The position numbers and the translations under genes were made by a program. A DNA stretch of 64,000 nt from Bosea sp. ANAM02 (GTDB taxonomy: Bacteria; Pseudomonadota; Alphaproteobacteria; Rhizobiales; Beijerinckiaceae), in the NCBI RefSeq assembly GCF_011764485.1, contig NZ_AP022848.1:648001-712000 (forward strand). The letters are read 5' to 3'. The notes beneath the pieces are model-generated. The model was not told the origin of the DNA, did no database searches, and was given only the letters and a program-made list of their open reading frames with translations. Of the stretch, positions 52,618 to 61,270 are shown in pieces. Every line of letters begins with the position of its first letter. Position 1 is the stretch's first letter.

Positions 52618-53877
52618 ATGCTTCGCCTTGCACCCGCGCTTCTGCTGTTGGGTCTGGCCGTGGCGATGCCGCTGGCAGGCTCATTCGCGCAGGAGCGCGC
52701 ACGCCAGCGCAGCCCGGCGCCGGCGACCGCGCGTCTTACCTTCGTCGGCCTTGCCGACAAGGCCCAGGTTCCCGCCAAGCTCACGGTACGCTTCGCGATT
52801 TCCGGCATGGAGGTCGTACCGGCCGGGCACGCAGCACGCCATGCCGGGCACCATCACCTGCTGATCGATACGGAGCTACCGCCGCTCGACCAGCCGATCC
52901 CGAGCGATTTCAATCATATCCATTTCGGCGGCGGCCAGACCGAGGCCGAGATCGCGCTGACGCCGGGCAAGCACACGCTGCAACTGCTCTTCGCCGACCA
53001 CAACCATGTGCCGCACGACCCGCCGATCATGTCCGAAAGGATCACGGTCGAGGTTCCGGCGACGGAGCCCGAGAAGCCGCGTTCGGCCGCGGCACCCGGC
53101 GCCCGCGTCTTCTTCGTCGACCTGCAGGATGGCGCGACGATCCCGAGCCGCGCCAAGATCCGCTTCGGCACGGAGGGCATCGCGGTGACGCCGGCCGGGA
53201 CCATCAACCCGAACGGCGGCCACCACCATCTCCTCGTCGATACCGAGCTGCCGCCGCTCGACCGCGAGATTCCCAGCGACTTCAACCATCTGCATTTCGG
53301 GCGCGGGCAGACCGAGGTCGAGCTCTCGCTGCCGCCCGGCGAGCACACGCTGCAATTGCTGCTGGGCGACCACGAGCATGTGCCGCATGATCCGCCGGTG
53401 GTGTCGCCGCGCATCCGCGTGCGTGTCGTCGGCGATGCGCAGGCCTCGGCGGCAGCGCCACCGGCGCCGCATGCGCACGGCGCCGGCCGCGCCCGCACAG
53501 CCTCGCCCAACGATGCCGTCGTCTATTTCGTCTATCCGCGCGACGGAGACCTTATCTACCCGACCTCGACGATCCGCTTCGGCCTGCGCAACATGGGCGT
53601 GGCACCGGCCGGCGTCGCCAAGCCGAATACCGGCCATCACCATCTCCTGGTCGATACCGAGCCGCCGGCCTTCGGCGAGCCGATCCCCGCCGATCTCAAC
53701 CATATCCATCTCGGCGGCGGCCAGACCGAATACAAGCTGACCTTGCCGAACGGCAGGCATACGCTGCAGCTCCTGCTCGCCGACGAGAACCATGTACCGC
53801 ATGATCCGCCGGTGATCTCGGAGCGCATCACGGTGACCGTGGTGCCGGGCGGGCCGAGAGGGAGGAGGCGCCGGTGA
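52618..53877 (+). CDS. Exported protein with three tandem DUF4399 domains
   Basis: A 419-residue protein with a signal peptide (APALLLLGLAVAMPLAGSFA|QE, cut near residue 24). It carries three copies of a domain of about 100 residues (about 38-142, 162-265 and 300-412) separated by Ala/Pro linkers. Each copy holds GHHHLLIDTE, NHIHFGGGQTE or a close variant, the KHTLQLLFAD type block, and H-x-PHDPPxxS, the pattern of DUF4399. The many histidines suggest metal binding, but function is unknown. GGAAGGAAG lies 8 bases before the ATG. It overlaps the next DUF4399 gene by GTGA and heads a three-gene plus-strand operon. Confidence 0.84.
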   Translation: MLRLAPALLLLGLAVAMPLAGSFAQERARQRSPAPATARLTFVGLADKAQVPAKLTVRFAISGMEVVPAGHAARHAGHHHLLIDTELPPLDQPIPSDFNHIHFGGGQTEAEIALTPGKHTLQLLFADHNHVPHDPPIMSERITVEVPATEPEKPRSAAAPGARVFFVDLQDGATIPSRAKIRFGTEGIAVTPAGTINPNGGHHHLLVDTELPPLDREIPSDFNHLHFGRGQTEVELSLPPGEHTLQLLLGDHEHVPHDPPVVSPRIRVRVVGDAQASAAAPPAPHAHGAGRARTASPNDAVVYFVYPRDGDLIYPTSTIRFGLRNMGVAPAGVAKPNTGHHHLLVDTEPPAFGEPIPADLNHIHLGGGQTEYKLTLPNGRHTLQLLLADENHVPHDPPVISERITVTVVPGGPRGRRRR

Positions 53878-54317
53878 TCTCGCAAGCCCGCATCGCTGCA
53901 GGCCTTCTGGCGTTGATCGTCTGGCAGGGCGCCGTTCCGGAAGCGCTCGCGCAATCGTCGACGCGCCAGCCCGCTCCGCGGGGCGCGCAGGTCTATTTCC
54001 ACTATCCGATCGACGGCCTCAGCGTTCCCGAACGCTTCACGGTGCGGATCGGCCTGCGCGGGATGGGCGTGGCGCCAGCCGGCATCAATCATGCCCGGAC
54101 CGGGCACCACCATCTGCTGATCGACACCGATCCCGGCCCGCCGGACCAGCCGATACCCTCCGACTACAACAACATCCATCTCGGCAACGGCCAGACCGAG
54201 GTGGTGGTGACGCTGCCCAAGGGCCGGCATACCCTGCAATTGCTGCTCGGCGATCACAACCATATCCCGCATAATCCGCCGGTGATGTCGCCGAAGATCA
54301 CGGTCAATGTCCGCTAG
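53874..54317 (+). CDS. Exported single-domain DUF4399 protein
   Basis: A 147-residue protein with a signal peptide (IAAGLLALIVWQGAVPEALA|QS, cut near residue 26) and one DUF4399 domain (about 38-147: VYFHYPIDGLSVPERFTVRI, GHHHLLIDTD, NNIHLGNGQTE, HTLQLLLGDHNHIPHNPPVMS). The start is GTG at 53874 with GGAGGAGG upstream, inside the previous stop (GTGA). It is effectively a fourth copy of the repeat unit carried as a separate subunit. Confidence 0.85.
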   Translation: MISQARIAAGLLALIVWQGAVPEALAQSSTRQPAPRGAQVYFHYPIDGLSVPERFTVRIGLRGMGVAPAGINHARTGHHHLLIDTDPGPPDQPIPSDYNNIHLGNGQTEVVVTLPKGRHTLQLLLGDHNHIPHNPPVMSPKITVNVR

Positions 54318-54339
54318 CCATAAGGGAAAACGTCTGCCG

Positions 54340-56025
54340 ATGGCCTGGTTGCGCATCCTGCTTGCGATTGTCCTGCTGCCGGTGCTGGCCTCCTCCGCCT
54401 TCGCCCAGCAGTCGGGCGAGGCCGCGCGCGTCGCCCTCGTCATCGCCAACGAGGCCTATCCGCAGGCGCGGATCGCTGGCGCCGTGGCGCAGGGCCGTGC
54501 CGTTGCTCAGACCCTGAGCGCCGGCGGCTTCGATGTCGTCGCGGTCGAGAACGCGGACCGCAATGCGCTGCGGCAGGCGATCGCCGGGTTTGCCGGCAAG
54601 CTCACGCGGGGTGCGCAGGTCGTGGTGTTCTACAGCGGCCATGCGATCCAGCAGCGGAGCCGCAATTTCCTGCTGCCGGTGCAGAACGGCGCGGACGGTG
54701 CCGTCGATCTCGACGAGATCGTCGATCCGCTGATCGTCGCGCGGCCGGCGAGCGCTTTGATCTTCCTCGATGCCGGTCGCGACAATCCCTGGCAGGGCAA
54801 GGCGAAGGGGCTTCTGCCGTTGGAGCCGATGGAGGGGATCGCCGTGCTGTTTCCGGCGGCTCCGGGCAAGGCGGTGCCGAGCGGTTCCGACCGCGCAGCC
54901 GACGCCTGGCTGAAGGCGATCAGGACGCCCGGGCTGGAGATGGCGCAGGCGCTGAAACAGATGCGCGACACGGTCTCGCGCGAAACCCGCCGCAGGCAAC
55001 AGGTCTGGTTCTCGGCGGAGCCGCCGCAAGGGCTCGTCGTCACCCCGGTCGCCCAGCCGGTCGCCGTGGCGCAGAGCAGCCGCGCCGTCATTCCACCGCC
55101 GCAGACGTCGGGCGCGACCCAGGACGCCGCCTATGACCTCGCCTTCTGGGAATCGATCCGCAACAGCCGCAAAGCCGCCGAATATCGCGCCTATCTCGAT
55201 GCCTATCCGAATGGGCGCTTCGCCTCGCTGGCGCGCACGCGCGAACAGGAATACCGCGCGGGCCCGGCTACGCCGGTTTCTACCGCCGCCGCGGCGGCGA
55301 GTTCGCCGGCAGCCGGCGCGCCGCAGCGCGATTGCGCGGGCTGTCCGGAGCTGGTCGCGATCCCTGCCGGCAATTTCCAGATGGGCTCGAACGATCTCTA
55401 CGAATTCGAGAAGCCGGTGCATCCGGTGACCATCCGTGGCTTCCATCTCGGCGCGCGGGAAGTGACGTTCGAGGAATGGGACCTGTGCATCGACCAGGGC
55501 GGCTGCAATTTCCGGCCGGATGATCGCGGACTTGGTCGCGGCAAGCGACCGGTCACCGATATTCACTGGAACGACGCCAATGCCTATCTCGCATGGCTCT
55601 CGGCCCGCACCGGAAAGCGCTACCGCCTGCCGACCGAGAGCGAATGGGAATACGCGGCGCGCGCCGGCACGGTGACGACCTACCCCTGGGGCCAGACCCT
55701 GGTGAAGGAGCGGGCCAATTGCCTCGGCTGCAACGACCAGAAGCGCGGCAGCGCCGTCGCTGCCGGTCAGTTCCCGGCCAATGCCTTCGGTCTCTACGAC
55801 ATGGCCGGCAATGCCGCCGAATGGGTCGCCGATTGCTGGAGCGAGAATTATCGCAGCGCGCCGCGCGACGGCAGCGCCTTTATCGTCGGCGGCTGCCGCG
55901 AGCGCGTGTTGCGCGGCGGCTCGTTCAACAATGATCCGCGCTATCTGCGCTCGGCCGCGCGCTTCAAATACGAGGCCGATGTGCGCTTCTACACCAACGG
56001 ATTCCGCGTCGCGCGCGACCGCTGA
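54340..56025 (+). CDS. Exported caspase-like protein lacking the catalytic Cys, fused to an FGE-sulfatase domain
   Basis: A 561-residue protein with a signal peptide (AWLRILLAIVLLPVLASSAFA|QQ). The N-terminal caspase fold (about 28-230) keeps the histidine (His101 in VVVFYSGHAIQ), but the nucleophile position reads FLDAGRDNPW with Gly146, so it should be proteolytically dead. A linker with a TPR-like segment (FWESIRNSRKAAEYRAYLDAYPNGRFA) leads to a C-terminal formylglycine-generating-enzyme-like domain (about 330-561: VAIPAGNFQMGSND, LPTESEWEYAARAGT, GNAAEWVADCW, VLRGGSFNNDPR). The ATG at 54340 has AAGGGA upstream; ATG 54307 overlaps the previous gene and is an alternative. Confidence 0.85.
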   Translation: MAWLRILLAIVLLPVLASSAFAQQSGEAARVALVIANEAYPQARIAGAVAQGRAVAQTLSAGGFDVVAVENADRNALRQAIAGFAGKLTRGAQVVVFYSGHAIQQRSRNFLLPVQNGADGAVDLDEIVDPLIVARPASALIFLDAGRDNPWQGKAKGLLPLEPMEGIAVLFPAAPGKAVPSGSDRAADAWLKAIRTPGLEMAQALKQMRDTVSRETRRRQQVWFSAEPPQGLVVTPVAQPVAVAQSSRAVIPPPQTSGATQDAAYDLAFWESIRNSRKAAEYRAYLDAYPNGRFASLARTREQEYRAGPATPVSTAAAAASSPAAGAPQRDCAGCPELVAIPAGNFQMGSNDLYEFEKPVHPVTIRGFHLGAREVTFEEWDLCIDQGGCNFRPDDRGLGRGKRPVTDIHWNDANAYLAWLSARTGKRYRLPTESEWEYAARAGTVTTYPWGQTLVKERANCLGCNDQKRGSAVAAGQFPANAFGLYDMAGNAAEWVADCWSENYRSAPRDGSAFIVGGCRERVLRGGSFNNDPRYLRSAARFKYEADVRFYTNGFRVARDR

Positions 56026-56048
56026 AATGCCGGTTCCTCCGGAAACCG

Positions 56049-56077
56049 CAAGGCCGGCATGCGTTCCGCCGGCCTTG
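56049..56077 (+). terminator. Hairpin after the caspase/DUF4399 operon
   Basis: A perfect ten-pair stem, CAAGGCCGGC with GCCGGCCTTG, and a nine-base loop, starting 23 bases after the stop codon. It has no strong U-run. It is the probable end of the plus-strand operon, separating it from the SDR gene. Confidence 0.6.
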
Positions 56078-56137
56078 AAGCCTGCCCCTTGCCCCCGGCA
56101 ATAAGGACCGGGAAGCAATCAGGAAGGGGAGGCCCGC

Positions 56138-56887
56138 ATGGCCAGGGAATTCGCCGGCAAGCGCGTCATCGTGATGGGCGGCAGCCGTGGCATCGGTCGG
56201 TCGATCGCGCTCGGCTTCGCGGCGGGCGGGGCGGCCGTCTCGATCTGCGCACGCAGCGCCGGGCCGCTGGAGGCGACGCGCAAGGAGATCGAGGCGCTCG
56301 GCGTCACCGCCCATGCGGGAAGTGTCGATCTCGCCGATGCCGGCCAGATCGCGGCCTATGTGCCTGAAGCCGTGAAGGCGCTCGGCGGGCTCGACATCCT
56401 CGTCAACAATGCCTCGGGCTTCGGCCAGAGCGATGACGAGGACGGCTGGGCGGCCTCGCTCAGCGTCGACATGATGGCGGTGGTGCGCGGCAGCCATGCG
56501 GCGATCCCGCATCTCCAGCCGGGTTCGTCCATCGTGAACATATCGTCGATCTCGGCTCTGCGGGCTTCGGCGCGGTCCGCGCCCTATGGCGCGATCAAGG
56601 CGGCCGTTATGCACTACACCGGCAGCCAGGCGAAGATGCTGGCGCGCAAGGGCATCCGCGTGAACTGCGTCGCGCCGGGCTCGATCGAATTCCCCGGCGG
56701 CTCCTGGGAGAACCGCAGGACCTCCAATCCCGAGCTCTACAACGCGACGCTGGCGACCATCCCGTTCGGGCGGATGGGCAAGCCGGAGGAGATCGCCGAG
56801 GTCGTGCTCTTCCTCGCCTCGGAGCGGGCGAGCTGGGTCACGGGCCAGAGCATCGTCGTCGATGGCGGGCAGCTCGTCGGGCCGTAA
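56138..56887 (+). CDS. SDR family NAD(P)-dependent oxidoreductase
   Basis: A 249-residue classical short-chain dehydrogenase. The cofactor loop GGSRGIG is at residues 14-20, NNAS at about 90-93, and the catalytic Tyr150 and Lys154 in YGAIK, with serines in NISSIS just before. The C-terminal GRMGKPEEIAEVVLFLAS and VDGGQ end are standard. Basic residues after the second strand (ARS) suggest NADPH. GGAAGGGGAGG precedes the ATG. Substrate unknown. It converges on the aminotransferase gene. Confidence 0.9.
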   Translation: MAREFAGKRVIVMGGSRGIGRSIALGFAAGGAAVSICARSAGPLEATRKEIEALGVTAHAGSVDLADAGQIAAYVPEAVKALGGLDILVNNASGFGQSDDEDGWAASLSVDMMAVVRGSHAAIPHLQPGSSIVNISSISALRASARSAPYGAIKAAVMHYTGSQAKMLARKGIRVNCVAPGSIEFPGGSWENRRTSNPELYNATLATIPFGRMGKPEEIAEVVLFLASERASWVTGQSIVVDGGQLVGP

Positions 56888-56923
56888 CCGCGCTTGGAGC
56901 TGCCGGGTCTCGGCTGCGAGCGC

Positions 56924-58117
56924 TCAGGCGCCGGCGGCGGCCACCGTCTCGTTAGCCTGATCTCTCCCCTCGAAACTCGCCATCGCGGCGGCGACACCAC
57001 CGCTGCGATGCGGCACGCCGGCCGCCGACAGGCCGAGCTCGACGCCGGAGAGCGCGCCGAGCAGGGCGAGCTCGTTGCATTCGCCGAGATGGCCGATGCG
57101 GAAGACCTTGCCGGCGACCTTGCCAAGCCCCGAGCCGAGCGAGATGTTGTAGGTCTCCAGCGCGACCTTGCGGAAGCGGTCGGCATCATGGCTCGGCGGC
57201 ATCAGCACGGCGGTCAGGACCGGCGACTGCTCGGCAGGGTCCTGGCAGAGCACCTCGAGCCCCCAGGCCCTGACCGCGGCGCGGCAGGCTGCAGCGAGAC
57301 GCCTGTGGCGGGCGAAGACGTTGTCGAGGCCTTCCTCCTGCAGCATCGCGAGCGCTTCCTTGAGCCCGTAGAGCAGGTTCGTCGCGGGGGTGTAGGGGAA
57401 GAAGCCGTTGGCGTTGATCTTCACCATCTCCTGCCAGTCCCAATAGGAGCGCGGGAGCGTGTTGGTCTTCGACGCCGCCAGCGCCTTCTCCGAGATGGCG
57501 TTGAAGCCGAGCCCGGGCGGCAGCATCAGCCCCTTCTGCGAGCCGGAGACGGTGACGTCGACCTGCCATTCGTCGTGGCGGTAGTCGACCGAGGCGAGCG
57601 AGGAGATGGTGTCGACCATGAACAGGGCCGGGTGGCCGGCGGCATCGATCGCCTTGCGGATTTCGGCGATGCGGCTGGTCGCGCCGGTCGAGGTCTCGTT
57701 ATGGACGACCATGACGGCCTTGATTTTGCGCCCCTTGTCCTCGGCGAGCCTCGCCTCGATCGCGGCGGGATCGGCGCCATGGCGCCATTCGCCGGGGATG
57801 AATTCGACATCGATGCCGAAGCGCGTGGCGATCTGCTTCCAGAGCGTGGCGAAATGGCCGGTTTCGGCCATCAGCACGGTATCGCCGGGGGAGAGCGTGT
57901 TGACGATCGCCGCTTCCCAGGCACCGGTGCCGGAGGAAGGGTAGATCACGACCGGCTGCTTGGTCCGGAAGACCGTCTTGCTGCCTTCCAGGACATGCCT
58001 GCCGAGCGCGGCGAATTCGGCGCTGCGGTGGTCGATGATCGGCATCGCGATCGCGCGGAGGATGCGGTCCGGGATCGGGCTCGGGCCGGGAATGTGCAGA
58101 AAGTGACGACCCTGCAT
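56924..58117 (-). CDS. Serine-glyoxylate/alanine-glyoxylate-type aminotransferase
   Basis: A 397-residue fold-type I PLP enzyme of the class V family. The N-terminal FLHIPGPSPIPDRILRA and YPSSGTGAWEAAIVNTLSPGD contact the cofactor phosphate, FMVDTISSLASVDY carries the Asp that binds the pyridine N, and the PLP lysine is in SGSQKGLMLPPG. This pattern matches serine-glyoxylate aminotransferases (SgaA), which make hydroxypyruvate and glycine. The ATG at 58117 (MQGRHFLH) follows GAGGGT; the ATG at 58141 has no ribosome site. It diverges from the YdiJ-like dehydrogenase gene. Confidence 0.88.
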   Translation of the reverse strand: MQGRHFLHIPGPSPIPDRILRAIAMPIIDHRSAEFAALGRHVLEGSKTVFRTKQPVVIYPSSGTGAWEAAIVNTLSPGDTVLMAETGHFATLWKQIATRFGIDVEFIPGEWRHGADPAAIEARLAEDKGRKIKAVMVVHNETSTGATSRIAEIRKAIDAAGHPALFMVDTISSLASVDYRHDEWQVDVTVSGSQKGLMLPPGLGFNAISEKALAASKTNTLPRSYWDWQEMVKINANGFFPYTPATNLLYGLKEALAMLQEEGLDNVFARHRRLAAACRAAVRAWGLEVLCQDPAEQSPVLTAVLMPPSHDADRFRKVALETYNISLGSGLGKVAGKVFRIGHLGECNELALLGALSGVELGLSAAGVPHRSGGVAAAMASFEGRDQANETVAAAGA

Positions 58118-58351
58118 GGTGTTGTTACCCTCGTTCGGCATCCGGCATGCGGCAAGCGATGCGCTGTTGCCGGCTTCATCTTGCCTTCGCTTTTTCGAAG
58201 ATCAAACCCCGGAAGCCTCCCCGACCGTGCCGGGGTGCCATGCGCGAACGGCCACGCCCGGACCCTTGTCGAGCTGGCCTTCCTCCTGCTCTTCTGGGAG
58301 CGGTGAGCGCCCTGATCGCGGCGCGTCATTCACAATGGCAGAGGCTGCGGA
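58118..58351. promoter_or_regulatory. Divergent promoter region, aminotransferase and dehydrogenase
   Basis: 234 bases between divergent starts. No RNA gene, repeat or convincing regulator box was recognised. Confidence 0.3.
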
Positions 58352-61270
58352 ATGAACCAGACGGCGCTTTCCCGTTCGCATAGCCGCAATCTCGGCTTCG
58401 AGCGCCGGCTTGCCGGGGCGCTGGAAGGTGAGGTCCGCTTCGATGCCTTCACCCGCGGCCGCTACGCCACCGACGCCTCGATCTACCAGATCCTGCCGCA
58501 GGGCGTGGCCTTCCCGAAGAGCGAGGCCGATATCGCGGCGGCATTCACGATCGCGGCCGAGCATGGCGTGCCGGTGATCGCGCGCGGCGGCGGAACCTCG
58601 CAGAACGGCCAGCCGATCGGCGACGGGCTGGTGCTCGACATGAGCCGGCATTTCAACGCGATACGCGATTACGATCCGCAGGCGCGCACGGTTTCGGTCG
58701 CGCCCGGCCTCGTGCTGGAAGCGCTGAACACGCGGCTGCGCAAGGACGGGCTGTTCTTCCCGGTCGAGCCCTCGACGGCGAGCCGCTGCACGATCGGCGG
58801 CATGGCCGGCAACAACTCCTCAGGCGCCCGCTCGCTGCGCTACGGGAAGATGGTCGACAATGTCATCGCGCTGAAGGCGCTGTTCCATGATGGCGAGCCC
58901 TTCGCGCTGGGGGAAGGCGCCGTCAGCGACAATGGCTCGCCGCGTGCCCGCGACCTGATGACCAAGATGATGGCGCTGGCGGATGAGCATCGCGAGGCGA
59001 TCGAGGCGATCTTCCCGAAGGTGCAGCGGCGCGTCGGCGGCTATAATCTGGACGAGTTGATCGTGCCGCGGCCGAACCTGTCGCATCTGCTCGTCGGCTC
59101 GGAAGGCACGCTCGCGATCACCACGGAAGCGGTGCTGAAGCTCTCGCCGCTGCCGCAGCATCGCGTCATGGGTGTCTGCCACTTCCCCAATTTCCGCGCG
59201 GCAATGGAGACGACGCAGCATATCGTCGGGCTCGGCCCGGTCGCAGTCGAGCTCGTCGACAACAACGTGCTGGTGCTCGGCGCCGACATCCCGCTCTTCG
59301 TGCGCACGCTCGCCGATATCACCAGGGGCCAGCCGAACTGCCTGCTGCTGGTCGAGTTCGCCGGCGACGACCTCGCCGGTCTCAAGCGCGACCTGAAGCG
59401 GCTCGACCAGTGCATGGCCGATTTCGGCTTCCCAGACGCGGTGGTGGAGGTGATCGAGCCCGCCCGGCAGAAGCCGGTCTGGGACGTGCGCGAAGCCTGC
59501 CTCAACATCATGATGTCGATGAAGGGGGACGGGAAGCCGGTCTCCTTCATCGAGGATTGCGCGGTGCCGCTGGAGCATCTCGCCGATTACACCGATGCGG
59601 TGATGGCGGTGTTCGAGAAGCACGGCACGCGCGGCACATGGTATGCCCATGCCTCGGTCGGCTGCCTGCATGTGCGCCCGATCCTGAACATGAAGACGGA
59701 AGCGGGCGTGAGGGCGATGCGCGGCATCGCCGAGGAGGCCTGCGAGCTCGTCCGCCGCTTCAAGGGCTCGTTCTCGGGCGAGCATGGCGACGGCATCTCG
59801 CGCTCGGATTTCGTCGAGCCAATGTTCGGGACCCCACTGACCCGCGCCTTCGAAGCGGTCAAGGACGGGTTCGATCCCGACAACAAGTTGAACCCCGGCA
59901 AGATCGTCCGCTCCTACCATATGGATGACCGTAGCCTGATGCGCTTCGCACCGGGCTATGACACGCCGGTCCCCGCCCAAACGGCGCTCGACTGGTCCGA
60001 TTGGGGCGGCTTCGGCGGCGCCGTCGAGATGTGCAACAATAACGGCACCTGCCGGAAGATGGCGGGTGGGACGATGTGCCCGTCCTGGCGCGCGACGCAG
60101 GACGAGCAGCATGTCACGCGCGGCCGGGCCAATACGCTCCGGCTCGCGATCTCCGGTCAGCTCGGCCCCGATGCCTTCACCTCTCCGGAGATGAAGGAGA
60201 CGCTCGATCTCTGCGTCTCCTGCAAGGGCTGCAAGCGCGACTGCCCGACCGGCGTCGACATGGCCCGGATGAAGGTCGAGTTCCTGCATCACTATCATGC
60301 GAAGCACGGCTTGCCGCTGAAGGAGCGCCTGATCGCCTTCCTGCCTCGCTATGCGCCGCTTGCGGCCAGGCTCGCGCCGCTGATGAACCTGCGGGATCGC
60401 ATCCCGTTCCTGGCGAAGCTGAGCGAAAGCTGGCTCGGCTTCTCGGCGCGGCGCTCGCTGCCGGTCTGGCGCGAGCCGTGGCGCGAGGCCACCGCATCCT
60501 CCGATGCCTCGGCGGTTCGGGGCGATGGGCGGGACATCGTGCTCTTCGGTGACACCTTCAACCGCTATTTCGAGCGTGAGAATCTGGAGGCGGCCGAGCG
60601 CGTGCTGGCAGCCGGCGGCTATCGCCTTCACCGCGTCGCTGCAAAGGGCGGAGCCCGGCCGCTATGCTGCGGGCGCACCTTCCTCTCGGCCGGGCTGGTC
60701 GAGGAGGCGCGGGCCGAGGCACGGCGGACCCTCGATGCGCTGGCGCCTTTCGTGGCGAAGGGGGCGCGCATCGTCGGGCTCGAACCCTCCTGCCTGTTGA
60801 GTTTTCGCGACGAGTTCGCGGCGTTGCTGCCCAAGGCCGAGGTCGAGCCTCTGGCGAAGGCTGCCCTGCTGATCGAGGAGTTGCTGGCGGCCGATATGGC
60901 GGTGGGCCAGACGACGCTCCCGCTCACCGATCAGGGCGGGCGCGTCGCACATCTTCACGGGCATTGCCACCAGAAGGCGTTCGACGCGATGGGAGCGGTC
61001 GAGAAAACGCTGCGGGCGGTGCCGGGGCTGGAGATCAAGCCGATCGAGTCGAGCTGCTGCGGTATGTCCGGCGCATTCGGCTATGGCGCCAAGACGATCG
61101 ACGTCTCGCTGGCGATGGGCGAACTTTCGTTGTTGCCGGCCGTGCGCAAGGCGGGCGCCGACGACCTCGTGGTCGCCGATGGTACGAGCTGCCGCCACCA
61201 GATCCACGACGGCGCGCGGCGCGAGGCCGTGCATGTCGTGCGGGTGCTGGATTCGGCGCTCAGGCCATGA
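58352..61270 (+). CDS. FAD-linked oxidase with Fe-S and CCG domains (YdiJ/D-2-hydroxyglutarate dehydrogenase type)
   Basis: A 972-residue GlcD-GlcF-like fusion. The VAO-type FAD domain (about 25-530) has VIARGGGTSQNGQPIGDG and MAGNNSSGARSLRYGKMVDNV. The second half is Fe-S: CNNNGTCRKMAGGTMCPSW and CVSCKGCKRDCPTG bind 4Fe-4S clusters, and two CCG-type blocks follow (LCCGRTFLSAG and LHGHCHQKA with ESSCCGMSGAFGYG). Architecture and size are those of YdiJ-like D-2-hydroxyacid dehydrogenases, which oxidise D-2-hydroxyglutarate or D-lactate and feed electrons to the respiratory chain. It may supply glyoxylate or keto acids to the divergent aminotransferase (weak inference). The stop codon at 61268 overlaps the end of the TauE/SafE pseudogene. 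Confidence 0.88.
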   Translation: MNQTALSRSHSRNLGFERRLAGALEGEVRFDAFTRGRYATDASIYQILPQGVAFPKSEADIAAAFTIAAEHGVPVIARGGGTSQNGQPIGDGLVLDMSRHFNAIRDYDPQARTVSVAPGLVLEALNTRLRKDGLFFPVEPSTASRCTIGGMAGNNSSGARSLRYGKMVDNVIALKALFHDGEPFALGEGAVSDNGSPRARDLMTKMMALADEHREAIEAIFPKVQRRVGGYNLDELIVPRPNLSHLLVGSEGTLAITTEAVLKLSPLPQHRVMGVCHFPNFRAAMETTQHIVGLGPVAVELVDNNVLVLGADIPLFVRTLADITRGQPNCLLLVEFAGDDLAGLKRDLKRLDQCMADFGFPDAVVEVIEPARQKPVWDVREACLNIMMSMKGDGKPVSFIEDCAVPLEHLADYTDAVMAVFEKHGTRGTWYAHASVGCLHVRPILNMKTEAGVRAMRGIAEEACELVRRFKGSFSGEHGDGISRSDFVEPMFGTPLTRAFEAVKDGFDPDNKLNPGKIVRSYHMDDRSLMRFAPGYDTPVPAQTALDWSDWGGFGGAVEMCNNNGTCRKMAGGTMCPSWRATQDEQHVTRGRANTLRLAISGQLGPDAFTSPEMKETLDLCVSCKGCKRDCPTGVDMARMKVEFLHHYHAKHGLPLKERLIAFLPRYAPLAARLAPLMNLRDRIPFLAKLSESWLGFSARRSLPVWREPWREATASSDASAVRGDGRDIVLFGDTFNRYFERENLEAAERVLAAGGYRLHRVAAKGGARPLCCGRTFLSAGLVEEARAEARRTLDALAPFVAKGARIVGLEPSCLLSFRDEFAALLPKAEVEPLAKAALLIEELLAADMAVGQTTLPLTDQGGRVAHLHGHCHQKAFDAMGAVEKTLRAVPGLEIKPIESSCCGMSGAFGYGAKTIDVSLAMGELSLLPAVRKAGADDLVVADGTSCRHQIHDGARREAVHVVRVLDSALRP

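Noticed and set aside
49778..56025. Known phage-defence systems with caspase-like effectors (for example CBASS, gasdermin or type III CRISPR-caspase)
   Set aside because: No cyclase, gasdermin, CRISPR or nucleotide-sensor gene is nearby, and all the proteins have export signals, which does not fit a cytosolic defence system.
58820..60631. 603-codon open frame on the minus strand opposite the YdiJ-like dehydrogenase
   Set aside because: The plus strand has clear FAD and Fe-S motifs over the whole stretch, so the mirror frame is a shadow.
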